Positions 16,859-24,081 of a stretch of DNA of 38,622 bases are shown here, one piece after another. This stretch comes from Phycisphaerae bacterium (lineage in GTDB: Bacteria > Planctomycetota > Phycisphaerae > SM23-33). The notes under the pieces are model-generated. The model ran no database searches. It was not told where the DNA came from and was given only the letters and a program-made list of their open reading frames with translations. The stretch covers positions 1 to 38,622 of the forward strand of contig JAFGJE010000133.1 in the NCBI GenBank assembly GCA_016929245.1, in the 5' to 3' direction. Made by a program: the position numbers and the translations under genes. Within the stretch, counting starts at the first letter, position 1. The number at the start of each line of letters is the position of its first letter.

Positions 16859-17899
16859 TTATTCCATCTTGTATAAATCCCCGTCCCAGTCCCAAAGGTC
16901 CCAGTATTCTGTGATAAACGCAATATAGCCATCTGAAATGGAAATGTCAGGGGCTTTGAGACCTTCCGCGTGTCCGTCGAAGAGCAGGAAATTACCGCTG
17001 CCGGCATGGTATGTCGCGCAATGGTAAAAATTGTGAGGATCTGCCAACTCCCAATGTGGCCATGGTTCGCTAGGACGAGGGGTCATATGCAGGTCCCATG
17101 TCCTTTGTTCATCCAAATCGTTATTCAATAGATCCGGACCGCTGCCGTCCATCAGCATAGGATTATCGGCGGGAGTAGTTAAGAAATCTCCAAGGAAAAC
17201 GTCATATCCCAGAAAGAAGTTGAAGGAATATCCGGCTCGTGATCCAGCGGAGATGATACCTTCCGAAGCCGGGCACGATACAGGTGACGCGGAAGAGCCG
17301 CCATCTTCATCAAACGGATCCTTAGTGCCGACATAGTCACCCTTGCGCTCGAGATAATCCCCCAATGACATGCAATCTCTTCCGGGTGTTCCGGGATCTG
17401 AAGGATCAGAAGGGTCTCTCCATTTACTTAATTTCGGATGATGACTTTTCCTGGAATACCAACCTGTTCCCGCCCCCCAGTTTCCTCCTCCTCCATAATA
17501 ATATTGATTGTTATCAAAAAAAGGATCATGTCGATAGTTTCCCCAGGTGCTGCATGAGCCTTTTGTAAATCCAACGGGACCGCGGCCGTCATTTTCCGCC
17601 TGGTACAGAGGAAGAGACGCTCCGATCGCGTGAAGCTTCGCCAGGCAGTGAACCTGCATCGCCAATGCCTTCGCCCTTTGCAGTGAAGGTAAGAGAATCG
17701 ACACCAGCAGCGAAATGATCGCGATCACCACCAACAGCTCAATCAGCGTAAACGCTGATTGAGCTTGCCTTCGCCAAGGCTTCGGCTGGCAGGCGAGCAG
17801 TTCGATCAGGGTAAAGCCGCGTTTTCTTTCGGTCGACTTACCCGAGGATAGCCTTCGTCGCGTTGGAGCGTAATTTGGAAATCGCGAATTCATTTTCAT
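16859..17899 (-). CDS. Prepilin-like protein with doubled prepilin signal
   Basis: The product is 346 residues. It has two prepilin motifs: [10 protein letters not shown] at residues 27-36 (cleavage possible after G28) and [18 protein letters not shown] from residue 48 (cleavage possible after A49). Only the second is followed by the full hydrophobic helix. The linker between them (ACQPKPWRRQAQS) is encoded by a hairpin-rich stretch. The remainder is typical of the family and ends with HAGSGNFLLFDGH, an exact H-X9-DG signature. The two ATGs at 17899 and 17893 are both preceded by AAGGTG. It is cotranscribed with the prepilin-like gene at 16070-16855. The doubled signal could change where it is cleaved or prevent cleavage. 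Confidence 0.78.
   Translation of the reverse strand: MKMNSRFPNYAPTRRRLSSGKSTERKRGFTLIELLACQPKPWRRQAQSAFTLIELLVVIAIISLLVSILLPSLQRAKALAMQVHCLAKLHAIGASLPLYQAENDGRGPVGFTKGSCSTWGNYRHDPFFDNNQYYYGGGGNWGAGTGWYSRKSHHPKLSKWRDPSDPSDPGTPGRDCMSLGDYLERKGDYVGTKDPFDEDGGSSASPVSCPASEGIISAGSRAGYSFNFFLGYDVFLGDFLTTPADNPMLMDGSGPDLLNNDLDEQRTWDLHMTPRPSEPWPHWELADPHNFYHCATYHAGSGNFLLFDGHAEGLKAPDISISDGYIAFITEYWDLWDWDGDLYKME
17737..17798. repeat. Hairpin sequence carried in frame inside a prepilin signal
   Basis: GCTCAATCAGCG (17737-17748) and CGCTGATTGAGC (17753-17764) form a perfect 12-base stem with a 4-base loop. Next to it, GCCTTCGCCAAGGC and the following TTCGGCTGGCAGGC make a second palindromic stretch that looks like intergenic repeat DNA. 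Together with the duplicated FTLIELL codons it adds 21 residues without breaking the frame. Confidence 0.65.
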
Positions 17900-17928
17900 T
17901 CACCTTTTATACGGCGTATGGGTCGCGC

Positions 17929-17952
17929 AGGGCGATCCCCTCGAATCGCCCT
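17929..17952. repeat. Short palindrome upstream of prepilin-like operon
   Basis: AGGGCGAT (17929-17936) pairs with ATCGCCCT (17945-17952) around an 8-base loop. The same core occurs inside the nested element at 3971-4014. The rest of the 17900-18106 gap is pyrimidine-rich and without a gene. Confidence 0.5.
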
Positions 17953-18106
17953 ACTCCTGTTCTTTTCTTCTTTTCCTAATTTAATTGTACGTTTCGTTCT
18001 TTCCGTTTGCGGACCGCAACCGACCAATCCACCGGCCCGAAACGGGTACATTTTGTTCAAGTTTTATCGTATCGCCACGCGGCGGGAAGGGATTCCCGCC
18101 GCGCAT

Positions 18107-19147
18107 TCAACCACCGGTCCGCCGGTCGACGGCAGGTCCGATGCTTTCGCGCACGATCAGGCGGGTGGGGAGGGTTATCGTCGTGTCGGAATCGAAGGTG
18201 TTTTTCCCGTCGATCCGATCGAAGATGATCTCCAGCGCCTTGTGGATCATTTCCGGTAAGTCCTGGCGGATGGACGTCAGCGGCGGGGTCATGTACTCGC
18301 CGGCCCGCGTTCCGTCGTACGCGAAGACCGACACGTCGCGGGGCACCAGGATCCCCTTGTCCCACAAACCGCCGATAAAGGCGGCCGCGTATTGATCCGA
18401 CGTGACGAACACCGCCGACGGGCGATCCATCCGCTCCGCGAAGCAATGCGCCTCCCGACGCATGTTCTGGAGAGACTGATCCGGTCGATTGGCCGATCCG
18501 GACTTGAACTTCGTGGTGAATTCCGCGTCAAACCCGAATTCCTTCGCGGCCTTTACGAACGGATGGTGCTTTTCCTCCTGGACCAGCCAGACGCCCAGAA
18601 CCCGCGAATGGCCGTTCGCTTTCAGCAGGGCGAAGGCTTCGTTCATCCCCGGCTGGGCGTCGGAGAGAATGCTGGGGATTCGCGGAAACCGGTAATTCAC
18701 GGAAACCAGCGGGTAGTGTTCCCGAAGAACCTGCTCATACTGCGTCCGTCCCGGCGCTAAAGCCGAACCGAAATAAATCACACCGTCCACGCCGCGGGCC
18801 AGCAGGGAGTCGAAACATTCCAGGTCGTTCTGCCAGGTCACCCATCGCGCCACGCCCATGAGGAGGTGATATCCCCGCTCTTCGACCGCCTGCATGGCGA
18901 TGTCGGCCATCTCGGTGTAATACGGATTGCGAATATTCCCGCAGATAAACCCGATGGATTTGGTGCGCCCGCTGACGAGCGCCTGTCCGGCGAAGGAGGG
19001 ACGGAACTGAAGCTCCCGGGCGATCTCCTTGATGCGTTTCTGCGTGGCAGGGGAGATCCGCGCTTTAGCGCCTTTTCCGTTAAGCACGCGCGAAACGGTA
19101 GGCTGGCTGACGCCGGCCATTTTGGCGATATCCGACATGGTGACCAT
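18107..19147 (-). CDS. LacI-family transcriptional regulator
   Basis: The product is 346 residues. The N-terminal headpiece is typical: MSDIAKMAGVSQPTVSRVLN with the hinge region to about residue 60. A periplasmic-binding-like sensor domain follows, with FICGNIRNPYYTEM, the strand GVDGVIYFG, and the closing SVFAYDGTRAGEYMTPPLTSI. Starts at 19147 and 19138 are both possible; an AAGGAAGG sequence lies somewhat far upstream. A perfect palindrome and a promoter-like pair stand just before the gene, consistent with autoregulation. The Gfo/Idh gene lies upstream on the same strand (19407-20597) with repeat DNA between, so it may be a target. The effector is unknown, probably a sugar. Confidence 0.88.
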   Translation of the reverse strand: MVTMSDIAKMAGVSQPTVSRVLNGKGAKARISPATQKRIKEIARELQFRPSFAGQALVSGRTKSIGFICGNIRNPYYTEMADIAMQAVEERGYHLLMGVARWVTWQNDLECFDSLLARGVDGVIYFGSALAPGRTQYEQVLREHYPLVSVNYRFPRIPSILSDAQPGMNEAFALLKANGHSRVLGVWLVQEEKHHPFVKAAKEFGFDAEFTTKFKSGSANRPDQSLQNMRREAHCFAERMDRPSAVFVTSDQYAAAFIGGLWDKGILVPRDVSVFAYDGTRAGEYMTPPLTSIRQDLPEMIHKALEIIFDRIDGKNTFDSDTTITLPTRLIVRESIGPAVDRRTGG

Positions 19148-19175
19148 GCGTTTTCGGTTTCCTTCCTTCCCGACG

Positions 19176-19191
19176 GCGTATACGTATACGC
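19176..19191. promoter_or_regulatory. Perfect 16-base palindrome, LacI operator candidate
   Basis: GCGTATACGTATACGC reads the same on both strands, with a central CpG-type symmetry as in LacI-family operators. It lies 28 bases before the LacI start and just downstream of the probable -10. A second short palindrome, AGTATATACT, is at 19195-19204. Confidence 0.6.
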
Positions 19192-19199
19192 TAGAGTAT

Positions 19200-19228
19200 A
19201 TACTACAATGAAGTCCGTTTTATTGCAA
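19200..19228 (-). promoter_or_regulatory. Probable promoter of the LacI gene
   Basis: On the minus strand TTGCAA (19223-19228) is followed by 17 bases and TAGTAT (19200-19205). Both depart from consensus at two positions. The start of transcription would fall in or next to the palindrome at 19176-19191. Confidence 0.45.
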
Positions 19229-19276
19229 GGAAAATCAACCGGGTAGCATTTTTGTGGTTGAGACTATTGAGGAATT

Positions 19277-19378
19277 GCGTGGCGGAGCACCTCCCCTTAG
19301 GAATCCCCTAGGGGAGCTCCACCGCGTAAAGTCAATGTATGGAAGAAAAATAACATGGTGGAGCAGGTGCTCCACCAT
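19277..19378. repeat. Pair of related hairpins between LacI and Gfo/Idh genes
   Basis: The first (19277-19326) is an imperfect palindrome centred on CCTTAGGAATCCCCTAGG. The second (19355-19378) is perfect: ATGGTGGAGCA, GG, TGCTCCACCAT. Both contain a TGGNGGAGCACCT-like core, so they look like copies of one family. They lie just after the Gfo/Idh stop and could end its transcript. Confidence 0.6.
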
Positions 19379-19406
19379 ACTCAAGCGTGTTTGGTTCACG
19401 TCAGGA

Positions 19407-20597
19407 TTACTTCGGCATTTTGACCCATCGGCCTTTGGATTTCACGACCGCTTCGATGAACTGCATCCCGCGCAGGCCGTCTTCCACGGTCGGGAAGTCC
19501 AGCGCCGCCGGATCGGGCTTGACACCGGCGATGCGGCAGCGGATCGTCTCGGCGACGTTGGTGTAGATGTTCGCGAAGGCCTCGAAGAATCCTTCCGGAT
19601 GCCCGAAGGGAATGCGCGTGCCTCGGGCGGCGGCGGGACTTTTCTCCGCGACGTATCCGTTCCCGCGACGCCAGACCTGTTGCGGGCCGTTGAGATATTT
19701 GACCGTCAGATCGTTGGGATATTCCTGGTGCCATTCGAGGCCGGCTTTGTCGCCGTAGATCCAGATCGCGAACCCGTTCTCTTCGCCGATGGAGATCTGG
19801 CTGGCGAAGAGCAGACCCTTGACGCCCTTTTGCCAATGCACCAGCACGTTACCGTCATCCTCGAGCCGCCGGCCTGGCACGAACGTGTTGAGGTCCGCGC
19901 AGAGTTCGACGATCCTCAAGCCGGTGATGTATTCCGCGAGATTCTCCGCGTGCGTGCCGATGTCGCCCATACACCCCGCGGCCCCGGACTGCTTCGGGTC
20001 GGTGCGCCAGGAGGCCTGCATCGAACCTTTTTTCTCGATCGCCTGGGACAGCCAGCCCTGGGCGTACTGCACCTTGATCTTGCGGATCGCGCCCAGGTCG
20101 CCCTGGCGGACCATGTCCCGCGCGAGCTTGACCATGGGATACCCCGTGTAATTGTGCATCAGGCCGAAGATTTTCCGCGTCTTGCGGACGATCTTCCGGA
20201 GGTCCTTGGCCTGCTTGACGTCCATCGTCATGGGCTTTTCGCACATCACGTGGAAACCCGCTTCCAGGAACGCCCTGGCGATGGGGAAGTGCGAATTGTT
20301 CGGCGTGGTGATGGCGACCATGTCGATCCGCTGGTCGGCGGGCAAGGCCGATTCCTTCTGGATCATTTCCTGGTAGGAACCGTAGACTCGCTTGGCGGGC
20401 AGATACAGTTGCTTGCCCATCTGTTTGGATTTTTTCGGATCGATATCGAACGCCCCGCAGACCAGTTCGATTTGTCCGTCCAGGCCGATCGCTTTGCGGT
20501 GCACGTCGCCGATAAAGGCGCCCGGTCCGCCGCCGACCATGCCCAGCCGGAGTTTCCGCGTCATTACTTCATGGATTTTTTTAACCTTTTTCGCCAT
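19407..20597 (-). CDS. Gfo/Idh/MocA-family oxidoreductase 1
   Basis: The product is 396 residues. The N-terminal Rossmann domain starts with LGMVGGGPGAFIGDVHRKA; ITTPNNSHF and CEKPM are the usual NAD(P)-binding and catalytic lysine segments. GDIGTHAENLAEYITG carries the conserved Asp and His of the substrate site. The ATG at 20597 has AAAGGA upstream at 9 bases. Family members oxidise or reduce sugars, inositols or related cyclic polyols, some as part of glycan degradation. It is followed by hairpin repeats and the LacI gene, and the upstream region holds another inverted repeat. The substrate is unknown. Confidence 0.88.
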   Translation of the reverse strand: MAKKVKKIHEVMTRKLRLGMVGGGPGAFIGDVHRKAIGLDGQIELVCGAFDIDPKKSKQMGKQLYLPAKRVYGSYQEMIQKESALPADQRIDMVAITTPNNSHFPIARAFLEAGFHVMCEKPMTMDVKQAKDLRKIVRKTRKIFGLMHNYTGYPMVKLARDMVRQGDLGAIRKIKVQYAQGWLSQAIEKKGSMQASWRTDPKQSGAAGCMGDIGTHAENLAEYITGLRIVELCADLNTFVPGRRLEDDGNVLVHWQKGVKGLLFASQISIGEENGFAIWIYGDKAGLEWHQEYPNDLTVKYLNGPQQVWRRGNGYVAEKSPAAARGTRIPFGHPEGFFEAFANIYTNVAETIRCRIAGVKPDPAALDFPTVEDGLRGMQFIEAVVKSKGRWVKMPK

Positions 20598-20728
20598 GGT
20601 ACGTGTTCCTTTCGTGTATGCACGGAGTTTATTCGGTAGATGAGGATTATCTCCCTAACAGGAGCAATAGGCAATAAGAAGATCGAGAAAGATGTACTGT
20701 GTGTGCGAGGACTTCAAATAAGTTGGGT

Positions 20729-20829
20729 TGTCATCCTGAGCGAAGCGAGTCTTCGAGCGAAGTCGAAGGACCTCACAGGTAGCTATGCGTAAGGTCCTTC
20801 GACTTCGCTGCGCTTCGCTCAGGATGACA
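20729..20829. repeat. Inverted repeat with TCATCCTGAGCGAAGCG core
   Basis: The left arm (20729-20773) and right arm (20792-20829) match in opposite orientation except for a 7-base insertion in the left arm. The core TCATCCTGAGCGAAGCG and GTCGAAGGACCT belong to a repeat found scattered in many unrelated bacterial genomes. It separates the Gfo/Idh and URO-D-like genes, both on the minus strand. Confidence 0.75.
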
Positions 20830-20850
20830 GGAAAGGGGGATCACGGAAAA

Positions 20851-21840
20851 CTACGCCAGGCCGCTCAGGCGGAGGATTTCTTCGTAGGCCCAGTCGTCCC
20901 ATTCCTCCGCCACGCCGATGCCGGGCAGGTCGGGATAGTTTTTGTAGAGCAGGCCGCCCTGGAAGATGTCGAACATTTCCCGCGCCCCGGCTTCGATTTT
21001 ATTTCGGTCGCCGGTGGGCATGATCTTCTGGATATCCACGGGCGACCAGAGGGCGGCGCGGTGTTCCCGGAAGAGTTTCGCCAGCGCGGGCATGTCGTAG
21101 AGCGCCGGCTGATCGAGCTGGAAGCAGTCGACGCCCGCTTCGAGCAGGTCGGGAACGATCTCGAAATTCTTCCCGCACGAGTGCATGAGGACTTTCAATC
21201 CGTACTCGTGGGCGACGCCGAACAGATGCGCATACAATTCCCCGAAATACTCCCGCCACATCTTCGGACTGAACAGCAACCCGTTCTGCGTCCCCATGTC
21301 CTCGCAGAAAAAGAACCCGTCCGCGCCGCCCTGTCCGACGGCCCGGATCAGTCCCTCGTACACCCCGGCGATTTTTTGATGAAGCCGATGGAGTTCTTCG
21401 GGATACATCGCCATGTCCATGAAATAGACTTCCATCTTGCGAAGGTATCGCGCGTCGGCGAAAACCCAGCCGGGCAGGCCCACGCATCGGAACTTCTCCT
21501 TCGACACGGGATCGTCGGCGAATTGCCCGCGAATCGACGCCGTCAGCGCCTCGAGATCCCATTGCGGCGCTTTCAGGTCGTCCAGTCGCGAGAAGTCTTT
21601 CAGCGCCGGTTCGACCACCTCGCCGCCCTTGCAGCCGTCGATCATGCGCCTCCAGATGTTGCCCCATTTGTCGTCGTAATATTCGAACTTGCCTTCCGTC
21701 CAGCGTTTGGGGGTATACCCGATCGGATCACCAATCCCCGCGCGGAAGAAGTCATTGGCGCGGCCTCGATCAAACGTCAGGCCCGGCCGGGGAGGATGGT
21801 CCCGGGCAAGGTTCGCAAGGATGATTTCGCGGGATGTCAT
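20851..21840 (-). CDS. Uroporphyrinogen decarboxylase/methyltransferase-like (URO-D superfamily) protein
   Basis: The product is about 329 residues from ATG 21840, chosen because GGAGAA lies just upstream; a longer frame runs into repeat DNA. The fold is suggested by GLTFDRGRANDF, a central GADGFFFCEDMG strand, HSCGKNFEIVPDLLEAGVDC and the late GGLLYKNYPDLPGI. H220 and C222 form the H-x-C pair that binds zinc in MtaA/CmuA-type corrinoid methyltransferases of this superfamily, but a clear third cysteine is not seen near the end. It may act in methyl transfer from methoxylated or methylated compounds rather than haem synthesis. An AraC gene lies head-to-head, 187 bases away. Function remains open. 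Confidence 0.75.
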   Translation of the reverse strand: MTSREIILANLARDHPPRPGLTFDRGRANDFFRAGIGDPIGYTPKRWTEGKFEYYDDKWGNIWRRMIDGCKGGEVVEPALKDFSRLDDLKAPQWDLEALTASIRGQFADDPVSKEKFRCVGLPGWVFADARYLRKMEVYFMDMAMYPEELHRLHQKIAGVYEGLIRAVGQGGADGFFFCEDMGTQNGLLFSPKMWREYFGELYAHLFGVAHEYGLKVLMHSCGKNFEIVPDLLEAGVDCFQLDQPALYDMPALAKLFREHRAALWSPVDIQKIMPTGDRNKIEAGAREMFDIFQGGLLYKNYPDLPGIGVAEEWDDWAYEEILRLSGLA

Positions 21841-21858
21841 AAGTTGGTTCTCCGGTGG

Positions 21859-21949
21859 ACTGGTTAATTGGTTAATTGGTGAACTGGGTATTTTTCTCAT
21901 CCAAATAACAAGTTAACCAATTCACAAGTTAACCAATTAACCAGTTCAC
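21859..21949. repeat. Inverted TTAATTGG-type repeat in divergent promoter region
   Basis: ACTGGTTAATTGGTTAA on the left (from 21859) is matched by TTAACCAATTAACCAGT on the right (ending about 21946), with additional tandem half-units TTGGTGAACTGG and AAGTTAACCAATTCAC between. The block occupies about half of the gap between the URO-D-like gene and its divergent AraC gene. Confidence 0.7.
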
Positions 21950-22027
21950 TCAACCTGTTGTCATATTATGCTTATATTGTGGAAAATAAATGGCATATTC
22001 TGACTAATTGTTGTTATATTTTGATAT

Positions 22028-22924
22028 ATGGCTGAACGAGGATATATCCGCGCCCGTCCGCCTTCGGCGAGGCCCGGCGTGCTCGATGTGCAGGACGGCG
22101 CGACGCGCTATCAGTTTGAGCTTCTTACGGCGCATTTGAATGAGGAACACGAAGGCTGTAGGCGGGTACAGTCGCCGCACGAGCATGACGTCTATCATAT
22201 CGTGCTGTTCACGCGCGGCGAGAATTGCTTTCTTCTGGACGGAACGGTCACGTCGTCCCGTCCGGGGAGAATCGCCCTGGCGGCCCCGGGACAGGGGCAC
22301 TCGTTTTATCCGGGTCGGCCTGGCGTCGCGGGATATCACGAAGTGACGTTCGCCCTGGAGAGTCCCGCCGGGCCGTTGCGAGCGAGTTTCGCGAAGCTGT
22401 TGTCGTTCTACACCGGCCTGGAGATCCGTCAGACGCCGCCGACGCTGGATTTACCGCGTAGCCGACTCCCTGCGATGGAAACGCTCTACGAACGATTGAT
22501 CGATACTCTGGAGCAGCCCGAACCGGTGGATTGGTTGGGGATCTATCGAACCGTGCTGGAGATTCTCGCGTTCGTAGCCGCGCGCGTCACGCCGATCCGG
22601 AACGTGGAGGAGCGAATCGACGCGCTGTCGGAATCGCGGGAATTCATCGAGCGGAATTATACCCGGCGCCTGACGCTTCCGGAGCTGGCCGACCGGGCGC
22701 ACATGTCCGAGGCGCATTTCTGCCGGGCGTTCAAGGCCCGGTTCGGCCTGGCGCCGATCGCCTACCAGCAGGAGCTTCGCGTCGCGGCGGCGCGGAATCT
22801 CCTGATTTCGACCGACCTGCGCTGCAAGGAAATCGCCGACCGACTCGGGTATGCCGACGTGTACTGCTTTTCCAAGGCCTTCAAAAAACACGCCGGTCGA
22901 TCGCCGTCGGAACTGCGCGGATAA
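22028..22924 (+). CDS. AraC-family transcriptional regulator 2
   Basis: The product is 298 residues. An N-terminal cupin (HEHDVYHIVLFTRGENCFLL, then GRIALAAPGQGHSF) is the likely ligand pocket. The C-terminal AraC domain has LTLPELADRAHMSEAHFCRA and CKEIADRLGYADVYCFSKAF, then KKHAGRSPSELR. No clear ribosome site precedes ATG 22028. It is divergent from the URO-D-like gene (20851-21840), so it probably controls it. The promoter region holds the TTAATTGG repeat. It converges with the next AraC gene across a small mobile-like element. Confidence 0.88.
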   Translation: MAERGYIRARPPSARPGVLDVQDGATRYQFELLTAHLNEEHEGCRRVQSPHEHDVYHIVLFTRGENCFLLDGTVTSSRPGRIALAAPGQGHSFYPGRPGVAGYHEVTFALESPAGPLRASFAKLLSFYTGLEIRQTPPTLDLPRSRLPAMETLYERLIDTLEQPEPVDWLGIYRTVLEILAFVAARVTPIRNVEERIDALSESREFIERNYTRRLTLPELADRAHMSEAHFCRAFKARFGLAPIAYQQELRVAAARNLLISTDLRCKEIADRLGYADVYCFSKAFKKHAGRSPSELRG

Positions 22925-23023
22925 TTCATCCTGGAATCGCTTCGATCGGCCGCGGGGCGCGACGAACTCCGACGGTTGCACGGGATCTTGGTTCGCGACT
23001 TCGTGGAGGACAGGATTCAAGGA

Positions 23024-23100
23024 CAGGGCTTACGCATCAAAATGCTTTGTGTTTTTCAGCCCGTTGGTCTGTTAGAAGGAATGTAGATGCGTAAGTCCTG
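23024..23100. repeat. Small element with 15-base terminal inverted repeats
   Basis: CAGGGCTTACGCATC (23024-23038) and GATGCGTAAGTCCTG (23086-23100) are reverse complements with one mismatch. The 77-base unit lies between two convergent AraC genes and holds no gene. It looks like a miniature inverted-repeat element or a long-loop hairpin. Confidence 0.5.
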
Positions 23101-23123
23101 GGGAGAAATCGGGAAGTATCATT

Positions 23124-23957
23124 TCACACGAGCGACCGACGATATTCAGACGGGCTTTGGAGATACCGTTTTCGGAACGCCCGGCTGAAGTAGAGCGGGT
23201 CGTCATACCCCACCTGCCGGGCGATTTCCTCCACGCGGGCGTCGCTGAAGTGCATAAGTTTGACCGCCTGCTCCATGCGAATGTCTTCGAGGAACCGTCG
23301 CGGGGAAGCGCCGAACCGCTTTTTGAAAGAGCGATAAAAGTGTCCCTCGCTATACCCGCAGGTATCGGCCAGTTCCGGCATGGACACCGTCCGGGCGAAA
23401 TGGTGGCGAAGGAACTCCGCCGCGTCGTCCATGTCGTCTTCCAGCGTGGATTGTCGCGACGAAACGAATTCCCGCCAGAATCCGCCCAGCAGCATTCGCG
23501 CCAGGCCGTCAAACTCCGGTCCCGTCGCCGTGCGCGGGGGAATCGTTTGGGAGAGGATCGTTTCAAACAGCACGGGCAGTTCGCCGGACGCGATCTTCCG
23601 CACGCCGTTGGCGGGGAAGGTTTTCAGCATCGTTCCCGTCACGCCCACCCAGATCGTGTCCATCCTGCTCGGGGAGGTTTCAAGATGCTCCGTTCCGGGC
23701 GGAATGAGGCATACCGTCCCCACCTCCAGCGGCAGGCGTCCGGCTGGGCAGAGGAATTCCCCGCGTCCTCGGGTGATGCAGAGAAATTCCCACCAGTCAT
23801 GAACGGTGAAGGACCTGGAGTTGTGCCTGCCGGCGTACTGCTCCACGTACAGGCACGTCAACTCGTCGGATCGCTCACCGAACGGCGCATTTTCCCAGAG
23901 GGATTCCGGCAGGAATTCAATCCAGGTCGCCTTGACGGATGGAGGATTCATGTTCAT
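23124..23957 (-). CDS. AraC-family transcriptional regulator 3
   Basis: The product is about 277 residues from ATG 23957; ATG 23951 is equally possible and a longer frame to 24026 has less support. The N-terminal half shows a cupin-like sensor (WWEFLCITRGRGEFLCPAG then VGTVCLIPPGTEH). The C-terminal DNA-binding domain has SMPELADTCGYSEGHFYRSF and RVEEIARQVGYDDPLYFSRA, then FRKRYLQSPSEYR. It lies head-to-head with the dehydrogenase gene at 24082 across about 125 AT-rich bases, so it probably controls the dehydrogenase and Gfo/Idh pair. Confidence 0.87.
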   Translation of the reverse strand: MNMNPPSVKATWIEFLPESLWENAPFGERSDELTCLYVEQYAGRHNSRSFTVHDWWEFLCITRGRGEFLCPAGRLPLEVGTVCLIPPGTEHLETSPSRMDTIWVGVTGTMLKTFPANGVRKIASGELPVLFETILSQTIPPRTATGPEFDGLARMLLGGFWREFVSSRQSTLEDDMDDAAEFLRHHFARTVSMPELADTCGYSEGHFYRSFKKRFGASPRRFLEDIRMEQAVKLMHFSDARVEEIARQVGYDDPLYFSRAFRKRYLQSPSEYRRSLV

Positions 23958-24081
23958 TGAATTATATCGGAATATGTCACAAATATCCATATAAGGAAGC
24001 ATAATGTTCCATGCCGAAATTTTCACCGCGAGGTATTCTGGATTCCATAACTACTTCATATCGCTCCATGAAAGGAATGTC

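Noticed and set aside
20641-20850. Possible transposon remnant around the inverted repeat
   Set aside because: No transposase fragment or target duplication is visible; only a repeat is reported.
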